A stretch of 64,000 bases of DNA from Ctena decussata. Taxonomy: Eukaryota > Mollusca > Bivalvia > Lucinida > Lucinidae. Positions 46,176 to 56,440 of this stretch are shown in pieces. How positions within the stretch are numbered: position 1 is the stretch's first letter; each line of letters begins with the position of its first letter. The position numbers were made by a program, and so were the translations under genes. The notes beneath the pieces were generated by a model. The model was not told the DNA's origin and did no database searches. It saw nothing but the letters and a program-made list of their open reading frames with translations. Location of the stretch: positions 57,105,737 to 57,169,736 of the forward strand of contig OZ022505.1 in the NCBI GenBank assembly GCA_963989385.1, read 5' to 3'.

Positions 46176-46620
46176 GAGACTGGTTGTAGAATGCGGAGTC
46201 CAATTATGCCTCAGGCGGTTTTAACATTGTGCAGAACCTCTGATCTGCCGTGAGAAGAACGCATGTTGGGCAACACACGCCCTGACCAGCTTATACAAAT
46301 GTACAGATCGGCTCAGATGTGAGATCCAGAACAGACTGTGCCTGAATGACCAGCCTGGGTGAGTAGGCGAGTTTTTTTTTTTTTTTTCTTAAAAAAAAAA
46401 AAAAAAAAAAATACACACGCATATAAAACATGTGGTATAATTTTTAGAGAAAATGACCCAATATTTAGAGGAAATGTTGGTCACCGGTAACCGTCTATTG
46501 AGTTGCATTTTTTGAAATTGAGGCCCCAATTGGGGGAAACTGCATTCCATTAGATACTGTGTACGCAATCCATTTGCCATAAAAGTGTGTGCGTTTGGGG
46601 TGTGTGGAAGGAGGGGTCTT
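46176..46620. other. Unassigned stretch with T and A homopolymers
   Basis: T-run then A-run at about 46372-46410 (TTTTTT to AAAAAA, itself able to fold back). No gene was found. Confidence 0.45.
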
Positions 46621-46707
46621 CAAGCCAGCTACGCCCACGGGGGGGGGTGGGGGGGGGGGTGGAAGGAGAGGTCTTCAGGGGTGGGAGGCCTGGGCGTAGC
46701 TGGCTTG
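46621..46707. repeat. G-rich loop closed by a 17-bp perfect inverted repeat
   Basis: CAAGCCAGCTACGCCCA (46621-46637) and its exact complement TGGGCGTAGCTGGCTTG (46691-46707) flank a loop with long G runs on the plus strand, long enough for a G-quadruplex. A direct repeat (GGAAGGAG.GGTCTTCA) lies at about 46607 and 46660. Confidence 0.85.
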
Positions 46708-47440
46708 ATAATCATAGTTCATGAGGGAGAGGGGGAAGGGAGCTGGCGTTTATGGCATTTTCAGGGACGTTGTGGCCCAGCATATTGGCAATTAGTTCTT
46801 TAACCAACAATATACAAAAATACAAAACTATGCTACGCATCCCGTCGCATTTGGTCTAGTTTTACACTGCAGAACCATTTAAGTGATCCAATTTTATTGG
46901 AATGTTTCGGAGGAGGCTCAAGGGACAAATCCATACCTCATAACATACACCCATAGTACACAGTCTTTCCATGTAGAGGTTTCCCGTAGCTTTTTATTCT
47001 TAAATCGTTTTTTTTTTTTTTTGCAACAAAGATGTATTACGCTAATTGGGTACATTTTTACGGGAAGATAATACCATTTCTAACTCTAAGGAAAGAATTT
47101 GCTTCCTAAGGAAAAGGGAGCCTTCCTTCGGGAGTAAAAAAAAAAGTGAAAACAGGAAAACATGAAGCTGTACCCATAAAGACCTTAATTAATGCGTTTA
47201 TACCTTACTTTGTCTACCACTAGCCATGAGGCTGCGTTTTTTTCAAAATTGTTAGTTTGTTATTAAGTCTTAGCATTGTTGACTGGGGTTCAAATCTTTG
47301 CATTCCTTCAGACGGTCTTCTTGGATGCTACAAAACTATCAAGTTAAATGGCCCGTGAAGGCTAAGATCACTTGAACAGGATGCCCGGGCAAGTTGCAAA
47401 TTGCACATGACCTGATCAGACAGTGCGCACTAAGCTTGAA
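46708..47440. other. Unassigned spacer with an old hairpin-family copy
   Basis: A diverged hairpin-family repeat lies near 47090-47150 (GGAAAGAATTTGCTTCC). No gene. Confidence 0.4.
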
Positions 47441-47459
47441 ATAAACAGTTTACCCTAAC

Positions 47460-47915
47460 TGATTGACATTTTCTACAGCCGATTTCAGTCATGGCGAAAA
47501 CGTATGCGCTGACCAGACTGCATGTGCAGATCAAATTTTACATGCGCTGAATGGACTGCGCATGGCTGGCTAGGCTGCATGCTATTTGTCGACAACCGAA
47601 GACTGCGCATGCGTTGACCGTACAGCGCATGCGCAGATTGGAAGGGGCATGCACTGACTAAGTTCTCCTGAAGAGACTACACTTACGCTGGCCAGGACGC
47701 GTCAATCTCCAAGAAAAGTGTTATTGTTCATTTTCTACTGCCAATTTGTCATGGCCTGAATAACCTGCGCATGCGCTGATCAGACTGCATGTGCGCACCG
47801 AAATGCGCATGCGCTGAATGGACTGCGCATGCACCGGCCTGATTCATGTCGTTTATCGACTAAAGACAGCGCATGCGTTGACCGTCCTACGCATGCGCGG
47901 ACAGCATGGTGCAAA
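47460..47915 (+). repeat. ~263-bp tandem duplication rich in GCGCATGCGC motifs
   Basis: Copy one (about 47467-47690) and copy two (47730-47915) share ATTTTCTAC.GCC, GCGCTGA.CAGACTGCATGTG and GCGCTGAATGGACTGCGCATG, then TATCGAC or GTCGAC blocks. At least four matches or near matches to GCGCATGCGC occur, the consensus core bound by NRF1 in animals. No coding gene is supported. Confidence 0.75.
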
Positions 47916-48044
47916 TTCATTTGTTTCTTCATTTTGTTCATTCAGACTTACTACAGTATTTCTTATAGACCCAGCAGGCACACAGCGTTTAAGCGTGTAA
48001 ACGTTGTATCCACGTTAGTTTAGCCACATGAAGGTAAATCTGAT

Positions 48045-48215
48045 ACAAAAATAACAACGTTGGATAAATGTTGTTTCAACATTAGATCTCACACATCACC
48101 TACCGACTCACGCACACCCCAAGCCTCTCAAAGTTGTTTCAACATTGGATCTCCCACTACACCTCCCCACTCACGCACCCTTCCACCCCCGCCCCCCCCC
48201 CCCCCGCCCCCTCCT
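48045..48215 (+). repeat. Two ~74-bp direct repeats and a C-rich tract
   Basis: GTTGTTTCAACATTAGATCTC near 48070 and GTTGTTTCAACATTGGATCTC near 48134 are each followed by a CCxACTCACGCACCC stretch. A C-rich run (CCCCGCCCCCCCCCC) closes the second copy near 48187. Confidence 0.72.
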
Positions 48216-48770
48216 CCCCGCTTAGCCTATATCTCCATACACCTTAGGGACCTTGAGACCTTTTGGTTGTCCTAAGAAACCAACACAATAGGCAAGCCCA
48301 TGGATACTCTTCTAATGTCAATAAAACTTAAATGTTCATAGCTCCCCTTGTTGCCATGGCAGCATAGAATTTCATGTATCTGTGTATATGGGAACTTTTT
48401 GACACAGTATATTAACACTGATAGGGGTGACTAGCTTAAAAATGTTGGGACACCAATTATCGATTTACGTAATTATTTCGAAATTCGGACATTCGCCGAT
48501 TTATCAAAACAGTGTGTAAACCCTTATCAGACTGCTCCTACAAAATTGGGTATGCGCTTTTGATTTATCACTTCTGTCAGGAAATTTAGGGTATTACGTT
48601 GCATTAATAATAAGCTGATCAGTTGGCGCAACTGCGCAGTGTGATCAGAATTTTCTCGTGAAACTCAAATGCAGTTCTGACCCGAAGTTTGCAAGGACCG
48701 TCAATGCATTAAATACCAAAACAAATTGGCTTCATTGTATGTAGCCCCTTTTTCCACCCCCTTTCCGACC
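48216..48770. other. Unassigned spacer
   Basis: No gene or clear repeat was found. Confidence 0.4.
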
Positions 48771-48772
48771 CC

Positions 48773-48822
<50 letters not shown>
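48773..48822 (+). repeat. (CA)n microsatellite
   Basis: About 24 CA dinucleotides without interruption. Confidence 0.97.
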
Positions 48823-48823
<1 letters not shown>

Positions 48824-48898
48824 GCGGCCCCTTAACCCCGCCCCTCCCCTTCAGCAATACTGTTATGAATAGCTCTATTTCAACGCTGTCGTGTTGAC

Positions 48899-48970
48899 TG
48901 TTGGCCGAGGGGGATAAAAGCTGTCCTCATGATTTACAGGTAACGGGTTCGATTCCCATGGACCTGGGTT
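48899..48970 (+). mobile_element. tRNA-derived SINE head (class II tRNA-like)
   Basis: TTGGCCGAGGGGGATAAAAG (A box) is followed by the B box GGGTTCGATTCCC at about 48945-48957. The spacing is that of a tRNA with a long variable arm. No matching acceptor strand is seen. Confidence 0.55.
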
Positions 48971-49020
48971 TTTCTTACATAATCTCCATCTTACTTATTC
49001 TCCCCCACCGGCCCGAAAGT

Positions 49021-49190
49021 GAGCATGGCCGAGCTATTCATGCCTTCGAACTCGGATAACCGGGGGTCACACGTTCAAATCCCGCTGGAGGCGAGATTCT
49101 GTTAGAATCTAAAGGACGCTTCTTCATAAGCACTCTGCCATCGTCTGGAAATGACTGAAAAGCTGATTAAAAGGACGTTAAAACCGCCTG
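49021..49190 (+). mobile_element. tRNA-derived SINE on the plus strand
   Basis: Head GAGCATGGCCGAGCTATTCA, B box CGTTCAAATCCC (about 49072-49083), an internal TAGAATCTAAAGGACGCTTC segment and the tail ATGACTGAAAAGCTGATTAA followed by AGGACGTTAAAACC. The tail is an altered version of the family-A core. Confidence 0.72.
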
Positions 49191-49370
49191 CGTAACACTA
49201 GAAAATCGTTATGAAATGCAGGGAATTGTGAGTTGTACAAGCCCAGACCGACCAGTGCATATGTGCTATCAGGGTTAGAGCTTTAGGATACACAGGAGAA
49301 CTTCAAAATTGAGCAGCCCAGTTGTCAGTTTTATTTTGATCTTTTTTCCATTATGAATGGATGAGTGGAT

Positions 49371-49526
49371 GGCTTGCCATTTTACGTTCTTTCAACCGTA
49401 TTTTAGTCATACCAGGACGATGAGAGAGTGATTATGAAAGGCTGTGTGCAGTGGAACCCGATTTACGGCTGGAAAGATTTCCGCCACCAGCGGAGCTCGA
49501 ACCTGGGACTGCTAGAGACTGCTAGA
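49371..49526 (-). mobile_element. tRNA-derived SINE, family A, copy 4 (5' truncated)
   Basis: Core and body match (TACCAGGACGATGAGAG; CCGATTTACGGCTGGAAAGA) and the B box GGTTCGAGCTCC is present. The A-box head is missing; instead GAGACTGCTAG is duplicated at the end. Confidence 0.72.
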
Positions 49527-49768
49527 ATATACAATAAAATAAATATTATAAATCTTTAGTTATACATGTATTTGTATTGTCATATTTGACAATACAAAAA
49601 ACAAAAAAAAAAAAAAAAAACATGACTGGAACCTAGGCCATATTGCACAAAACACAGCGAAAAAACAAGTTAGACTGGTCAAAAAGAAAGGGCCGGATCA
49701 GGGTCTACAATGCTTGTCAGTCACCTAGCATATATTTCTGGAACATCTTTAATTTGCACGATTTTTTA
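49527..49768. other. Short spacer with an A-run
   Basis: Poly-A at about 49604-49620. No gene. Confidence 0.4.
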
Positions 49769-49949
49769 GGCGAGGCACGGTATCGGACAGGGTAAGCGTC
49801 GACCTGGTGATCTACCGGTCCCGGGCTCGAATCTGGCTGGATGCGGGATTCTGACCGACCGTACATGGAATCCATTTCATACAGTATTTTTTTTATAATA
49901 AGCCTCACGTAGTTCCGATATGACTGGAATACTGTTACCAAAAAAAAAT
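49769..49949 (+). mobile_element. tRNA-derived SINE on the plus strand with the shared core
   Basis: Head GGCGAGGCACGGTATCGGAC, B box GGGCTCGAATCTG (about 49829-49841), and the core CCGATATGACTGGAATACTG at the 3' end followed by an A-rich tail. The head differs from family A, while the core is the same: different tRNA-like heads joined to one conserved domain. Confidence 0.78.
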
Positions 49950-50026
49950 GTCAGATTTAGGGTAAATATGTCCTAGTCTTTACAGTATGTTTTGACACTA
50001 GATAATCAAGTGAATTTGACAGAAAC

Positions 50027-50265
50027 GAGCCGCGCCACGCGTTAGCCAACACAGTGGCATGTGCGCTCAGCGAAGACTCCGATTAGCCTGGGCATCCGTC
50101 CGTTCCGATCATAGCCTTCGCTGTCGGCATTGAGGTAGCTTAGACCCATGGCTGCCCTTGAATAAGCACACGCGAAGTCTCTGAGCAGACTGAGCGGACA
50201 TCCAGGCTGATCTGGTCCTCCTTGGGTGAACATGCCACTGTGTTTGTTTTCTCGTGTCAAGCTCA
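50027..50265 (-). mobile_element. Foldback MITE, reverse copy (diverged)
   Basis: Ends GAGCCGCGCCACGCG and CTCGTGTCAAGCTCA. This is the most diverged of the full-length copies; arm pairing is still evident through CCTGGGCATCCGTCCG and the CGGACATCCAGGC part. Confidence 0.8.
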
Positions 50266-50380
50266 CTGGCCGCTTTGTATATCAATGGAGCTCCATTTGG
50301 GGAACAGTCTGTTATTCAGTGGGGCTCTATTTGGAGAACTGTGTGGTTATGCGCAGGATACGGTAGGAGCCTTGATTGTA

Positions 50381-50604
50381 TGGTTGGTTGGTTCGGGTTG
50401 GTTGATTGGTTTGGGTGTAATGGCCCTTTGAGACAAGATTTCGGTCTATATCGGACCGTCTCCCAGAGAGAGGGAGAAAGAAAAGAGAAATGATAGACGA
50501 GAAAAAAGAGAGTCTAAACAACCCCCTGCCCGCACCTACTGAAAGGACAGTGGCCCTTGCCCTACTTTTATCCAAATAGGTAGGACGCTCCGGTATTAGA
50601 AGTT
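50381..50604. mobile_element. SINE-like repeat, family B, copy 2
   Basis: Matches 41515-41735 throughout, including the GGTT-rich start, CCCTTTGAGACAAGATTTCG, CCAGAGAGAGGGAGAAAGAA and CCTTGCCCTACTTTTATCC. Confidence 0.72.
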
Positions 50605-51312
50605 ATAACCAGCGCCATCGCCCATCTACCACCCCCGGAAAATGGATAGGAAGGACGTCGATATAGTGGAGTGTCCGGACCTCATAGAGCCACTTTTCCC
50701 CCATAGTCCCCCCACCCACCACTGCACAGCTATATAACCTAGCTAGAGTCTCGGCTTTGTTTATATAGAAACTAGGGGAAGAAACTATGTCACTCTTCCA
50801 TCTTTAAAATGGAGCAAACTGCTGAAGAAGTCCCCATAGGAGAGTTGGGAGAGAGGGGAGGCGGAGAGGGCGATGTTTGAAAATGTTTTACCTCTTTTCT
50901 CTGACCCAGTCTACAAAAATAAAATCTGCTCCTCCTATTATAGAGTAGACTAGCTGTATGAGTCTAATGAAAAATAACCTGGATTTTTTGCCTTGGGTCC
51001 GGGCTAATGTGTAGAACAGTGATACACGGGCTCAATTAACAGTCCTCTTGGCAAAAACTATTTGTATAAGCACGGCTCTATTCGAATAGCATGCGAATGT
51101 ATCCTGCTACCTGAGCAAAGAGCATAGATTCAGATCAACATCAATTATCGGTCCGTCCAGTCGGTCTGCGTTTTTTTTCTTTTTTTTTTTTTGTTTTTTT
51201 TTTTGGAAGATTCCGATCAGGAAGGGCATGTGCCAACGTTGTTCATTTATTTATTTTATTTTTGTTCACACGCATAAAGCACTATTTACGTGAATTATAA
51301 AATCTTGATTTG
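50605..51312. other. Unassigned spacer
   Basis: T-run near 51172-51202. No gene or repeat recognised. Confidence 0.4.
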
Positions 51313-51534
51313 AGCCGCGACACGAGAAAACCAACAATGTGGTTGTGCGCCCAGCGCAGGCTCAGATCAGCCTGGGCGAATACTCTTCGCTAAGCGCTTA
51401 AAGGGTAGCTAAGGTACTAGGCTACCTTCGTGCGGACAGCGAAGACTCTGATCAGACTGGGCCGATGCCCAGGCTGATTTGAGTCTGCGCTGGGTGCACA
51501 ACCACATTGTTGGTTTTCTCGTGTCGCGGCTCAT
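51313..51534 (+). mobile_element. Foldback MITE, forward copy, small deletion
   Basis: Ends GAGCCGCGACACGAGAAAAC and CTCGTGTCGCGGCTCAT. About 15 bases are missing in the left arm (CCTGGGCGAATACTCTTCGC lacks the CATCCGCCCAGTCTGATCAG part). Confidence 0.86.
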
Positions 51535-51535
51535 T

Positions 51536-51605
51536 TCCGGATCACCTTGTGGACTCAGTGCTCGCCTTTCACGCGTTGTGGATTCGACTCCTTATGGGCG
51601 CACAT
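51536..51605 (+). mobile_element. Possible tRNA-derived SINE head
   Basis: CTTGTGGACTCAGTGCTCGC then GTGGATTCGACTCCT resembles an A and B box at tRNA-like spacing. It directly abuts the foldback MITE. Weak. Confidence 0.35.
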
Positions 51606-53140
51606 GTCCGATCAGGTTCTTCAGTCCAGCAGATCCCTCGCTGAACAAGCACGACTGAACAAACATTATCAGTTGAAAAAGATCAGTTAGTCAAGAGGAA
51701 ATGTTCAATTTGCCTCCCTTTCTTTGCACAAAAGAACACCCTTACCAAAAAGATTCTTTGCCGCAAGGTTGCTGCAGCCTTGCTGCAACCTTTCCGCAAT
51801 GAAATTCTGTGCCGGAAAACTGTGCCGATCTTTGCCACTAGAGGCAAGCTTTCGGCAAGCACTGTGCCGCTAGCGGTGACTTCGCCATTGCATTGCCAGA
51901 AAGTATTAAATATCAGAAACCTTGCTGATGCATTGCCAGAAACTTAAACTTTCTCCTTAACCTTACCAAAACTATGCCACAAACTTAGAATTTGGCTTGA
52001 AGTTAACCAAAGCTTTGCCATAAACTTATACTATGATTATCAAAGAGCCACAGCTTTGCCAGAAACTTAGAACAAATTTAGTTTGACATCACTGTAACTG
52101 ATTTTAAAACAACCAAACTTTAGTCTGCCAAAAAGTCAAAACTAAATTGTAACTTTTTTAAACAGACATAGTGAGTAACTAAAACTACCCTTGTTGCACT
52201 TACAGTTTAGGAATGTCGGGTCATTTTGAACTCTATGTTTAAGTTAGAAATGTCTGCGTACAACTCACATGTTACTGTATTTGACTAAAGAGTTTAAAAC
52301 TGTAGGCCATCTACAATGCCCCCAAAGTTTATAAACATTTTTAAAAAGTCATTTGGATTTCTGAATTATACATGTAATATGCCTATAATTTAATTAGTAC
52401 TTATTTGGAGTAGTATATTTTTTCCACAGTTGGTATGTTACTCTAAATTTTCATTTTTTTTATTTTATCATTTTTCATTTATTTCTCTTATTGTTTATTT
52501 TATTTATTTATTTTGGTTTTTAACACTTGTCTATATGTAGTTCTAAACTGGAAAGCAGCAGGTGTGTTCAATTTTTGATGCACAATTTGTTACTGATAAG
52601 ACAAGGAATAAATCTCCAGGGGTTCACAGTCCAGCCACTGTATGATGTAATATGACCAATCCCCATATGGGAAAGTCAGCTAGGGTCATTAACACTAATT
52701 GATTTGTGCATATTGTGCTACCATTCACATAGAAATTAGGATTTTTAGAGAGTGATATACAGTGACTATGATCTGACTTCTTGTCCTTGGAATATTAAAA
52801 TTGTGTTCTGATTTAGCATTATTCTGATGAAACTTTTCAGTGAGTTGATTGGTAAGTCTTATTTTCATTTGTATCATTTTAAAATATGCTAAAATTTAAT
52901 GATATGCAAGCTGCAGCTTTTATTATTCATACATATTTCAGGAGACTTTCAGAGAGCATGTTAAATGTTACTAGTACTGAGTTGAATGGCAAACAGTTCA
53001 TCTTCTATATGCACTAACTACACTGATATCCTCTAATGTCAGCAGCCTGAGTTGGGGCTCTGCACAGGCATGGCTTTCCCATATATTTAGAGTTGTTATA
53101 TCTTGAGGACTGAGCAAATGTTTTTTTTCTCTTGTCCTGG

Positions 53141-53340
53141 ATGGTCAGTTTTGCGGTTTTATTGTCCTTTCAACAGTATTTGAGTCATATCGAGGGAATG
53201 AAAGGATGATAAATGAAAAACTGCAGGTGCGCAGTGGAACCTTTTTTGTGATTGAAAAGATTTCCTCCTTTAGCTGGAATCGAACCCCGACTGCTAGCTT
53301 TGCATGCCAGTGCTTAACCCACTGATACCGAGATCCCCTC
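53141..53340 (-). mobile_element. tRNA-derived SINE, family A, copy 5
   Basis: Body and B box (GGGGTTCGATTCC on the minus strand) are present, and the core reads CAGTATTTGAGTCATATCGA on the plus strand. The head ends near GAGGGGATCTCGGTATCAG on the minus strand. Confidence 0.72.
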
Positions 53341-53449
53341 TTCTCTTGGGCCATTTGCTCTAAGTCAGTTTAGCATGAACATTTGATAGTTTTTCACTTG
53401 TATTCCACCAGAAATTCTGGATATCAGGACATTTTTCTATGGCATGCGA

Positions 53450-53790
53450 CCTTACTGTTTATCATTGTTTAAACATTTAAGATATCTTATATATTGATAT
53501 CTTATAATCTAATATGCTATATTAGATATCTTATACATAGATCTATCTTATATTTCATATAAGATATGTCAATTTAGGAAGAAGATACCTTATTAAAGTA
53601 TATAAGATATATTATATAGGAATATTATATGTTATATATTATAAAAGAAGTATATAAGATATCTAATATATGAATAATATATGTAATATAAGACTTCAAA
53701 TATTTCAAGTTACAAGATATCTCATTTAGAATTTTAGATATTTTACATGAGATATGTCATAAGATATATACCAACAGATATCACAAATGC
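53450..53790. repeat. ATATCTTATA-type imperfect palindromic repeat
   Basis: More than fifteen variants of AGATATCTTATA and its complement fill about 330 bases, giving dense self-complementary sequence. It lies inside the 2.9-kb element. Confidence 0.75.
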
Positions 53791-53876
53791 ATATGCAATA
53801 AGTCATCAAATACAAATAAGAGGGAAAACAATAAATGAGGGAAAATGAAAAAAGCCTTAACCCTAAATAAATATTT

Positions 53877-54110
53877 GAGCCGGGACATGAGAAAACCAAC
53901 AGTGTGGTTGTGCGCCCAACGAAGACTCTGATCAGCCTGGGCATCCCCCAGTCTCATCAGTCTTCGCTGTCCGCATAAAGGTAGCTTAGTCCCTTGGCTA
54001 CCTTTTAAGCGCTTAACAAAGAGTCTGGTCAAACTGGGCGAATGCCCAGGTTGATCTGAGTCGTCGCTGGGCGCACAACCACATTGTTGGTTTCTCGTGT
54101 CGCGGCTCAT
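53877..54110 (-). mobile_element. Foldback MITE, reverse copy
   Basis: Ends GAGCCGGGACATGAG and CTCGTGTCGCGGCTC. Full arms with several small deletions. It lies inside the 2.9-kb element and is therefore younger than it. Confidence 0.85.
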
Positions 54111-54145
54111 TTATGAACTGCCTTTAACCAATAACCAGAGGAATT

Positions 54146-54392
54146 TCTCTGCAAAGCTTGCCGAAGGCTTTCTGAAAATATTTATTTGAATATTCATAAA
54201 ATGTTTTTGACCTTATATGGTATGGCAGCCCTCTCACAAAGCTTGCCAGAGGTTTGCCAAAATATATTTTATGAATATTCATAACCACCATTTTCCATAT
54301 ATGGAGTGGCAATGTTTCGGCAAAGTTCGCCGCATGCTTGCCAAAAGGATTTTAATGAATATTCATGAATTCACTGGTGTGCCGCAACCTTG
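54146..54392 (+). repeat. Three ~83-bp tandem units in the right subterminal region
   Basis: Each unit has CAAAG.TTGCCG/A, a TTTGCCAAAA-like block, ATGAATATTCAT (itself a palindrome) and a TATGG.GTGGCA-type junction. Confidence 0.75.
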
Positions 54393-54627
54393 CCAAAACC
54401 AAATATAAAGAGATGCCCTATGCCGGAACATTGCCAGTGGCCCATTTATGCATAAATCATCTTGCCGCAAAGTTGCGGCAACCTTGCAGTAAGCTAGCAG
54501 CAATCTTCATTTGCATGTTAAAAATACACTGCCGCAACCTTGCAGCAGTGTCTGCGGCAGAGCAGCCGCAAGCCTGCCGTAGGGTTGCCGCAGACTTCGT
54601 CAGAGGCCTGTTTTTTTGGTAAGGGCA

Positions 54628-54939
54628 GCGAAGACTGATTAGCATTCGAATTTTAGCAGTCCTCTTTACGCACGTCGGTCGGTAACAGTCGCTATTATAA
54701 AATATCATCTCGCAACGGCATTACATTTTAAAAGCCAACCGCTTATGAATAGGAAAAGTTGTGTTTTGGATTTTTCTATAGATTAAAAAAATGTGACTTC
54801 ATTTGTCAGAAATGGTGTAAAACATTTCGATTATCACAGAAATGTTTACTAAATAACAAAATGCGGGTTTGACAATTTAATGAGCGCCAATATTTTTCGA
54901 ACACATAAAGTTCTGAGATTTTTTTTATTCAGTAAGAAT
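54628..54939. other. Unassigned spacer
   Basis: No gene or repeat recognised. Confidence 0.35.
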
Positions 54940-55110
54940 ATAATAATAATAATAATAATAATAATAGTAGTAGTAATAATAATAATAATAGATGTAAATT
55001 ATAATAATAACTATAATAATAATTATGATAATAATAGAAGAAAAGAAAACAAGAAGAAGAAGAAGAAAAAATGATCGAGATATAATACTACTACTACTAC
55101 TAATAATAAT
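54940..55110. repeat. (AAT)n, (GAA)n and (CTA)n simple-sequence cluster
   Basis: ATAATA runs, an AAGAAG run and a TACTAC run follow each other. Open frames of repeated Ile, Asn or Lys come from this. Confidence 0.9.
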
Positions 55111-55956
55111 AATAACAATGGTTCGAAAATGTCAACAAATTTATGTTTGAATAATTGTATAAATATCGTAAAAATTATATTTATCCACTCACAATTATTC
55201 CGTACACACATAATTGATAACACTGTCAGTTTTGCGAGATCTCGCAAATCCGTTGTTTATTGGATAAAACAGATTGCCGAAAACAGATGGCCACCTGTTA
55301 CGTAATCTCGGAAGTCTGGTGCGACGCGGAAGCAGTAGTCGTAGCTACCAGAATATTTATAATGGCGAAGTGATATTTGTCGATTGTTTTCAATGGATTT
55401 TAATGGGGGTAAGAAAGAAAAAAATAATAATAAAAAACAACAAATAATTGAATAAATAAATTTAAATAAAAACGAAAAAGCGATAGGCCTAATATTAACG
55501 CAGATCATGTTAACTCCAGATTCAGATTTTCCATTCTATGAAAGAAATATTTAATATTATGATGAGAATATGGGCTGAAAACGAAAGTATTCAGTTTTAC
55601 GAGCCTATGGCGTTGATTCAGGCGAGAAAGTATGCCCGAAATGTTGAGGCGCCTGAAACAATTTGATTCTGATGAACTCGAAAAGTCAAGCGTTGTGTAA
55701 TAAAACGCAGAGCAGAGCAGATTCAGAGTAGCAGGGCCAAAAGAGTACGGAAGTTGGGACATCTTTTATCTATTAGTATGAGCAGTGTGCTGTAAAATTT
55801 TCTATCCGGGTTGCCAATAAAATAAAATTATAAATAAAATGAAATACTGAAATGAAAACGATGGGATACTAAGCAAATTGTTCAGCCCCCACTGAAATAA
55901 AGTTTTATGGGTTCTTTGTGTAATAGTTTATGGCTGTTGTAGGTTCTATTTCTATT

Positions 55957-55957
<1 letters not shown>
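55111..55957. other. Unassigned non-coding stretch
   Basis: No gene supported; frames are short and without domains. Confidence 0.4.
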
Positions 55958-55991
<34 letters not shown>

Positions 55992-55992
55992 T
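55958..55992 (+). repeat. (TTTA)n microsatellite
   Basis: About eight uninterrupted TTTA units. Confidence 0.95.
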
Positions 55993-56440
55993 GACAACCT
56001 TAACTTTCAGGTCGGAAGTGTCACTCTAGCAAACTCCGATCATATTAAGAATTACAAATTTGGCGTAATCCTACGAACAATGCGAAAGAAAAAAAATGTT
56101 TTTGTAAGCGTTTATTTTCACATGAAATTTACGACCCTTAAATGAAGGTGGTGTAATTTTGAAACTGGGCCCAGAAAAGTGACTTGTATGTCTGTTTATT
56201 CGCGCGGTGTGAACGATGTATTTTAAGCTCGCTTGTGTTTAAATCACTCGATTGTTCGCATCGTCAAAATATTGTGCATGCAAAATGCGCATGCTATACC
56301 AATCTGCGCATGCTGTTTAGTGTTATAAAATGTGCCGTTTTCATAATGCCCCAAAGACATTAATCTGCTTGTCTTTTTTTTTCGAGTTTTCATACTTCCA
56401 ATGACCGTAAATGATTCCAAGCCGGTCAGGAATGGCTTGA
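55993..56440. other. Unassigned spacer with two GCGCATGC motifs
   Basis: ATGCGCATGC strings near 56285 and 56310 resemble the motif of the array at 47460. No gene. Confidence 0.4.

Larger units (their letters stand above)
51729..54627. mobile_element. ~2.9-kb element with short terminal inverted repeats and GCAACCTTGC-rich ends
   Basis: Left end CCCTTACCAAAAA (about 51731) and right end TTTTTTTGGTAAGGG (ending about 54627) are inverted copies. Both subterminal regions are full of GCCGCAA, GCAACCTTGC, TTGCCA and related motifs (51765-52070 and 54145-54600). No transposase is encoded. A family-A SINE (53141-53340) and a foldback MITE (53877-54110) lie inside, so the original was nearer 2.45 kb. 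Short termini with repeated subterminal motifs are typical of non-autonomous DNA transposons; the superfamily is not resolved and no certain target duplication is visible. Confidence 0.6.

Noticed and set aside
47818..48023. Overlapping 60-64-residue frames
   Set aside because: They lie in the GCGCATGCGC tandem repeat and are not kept between the two units.
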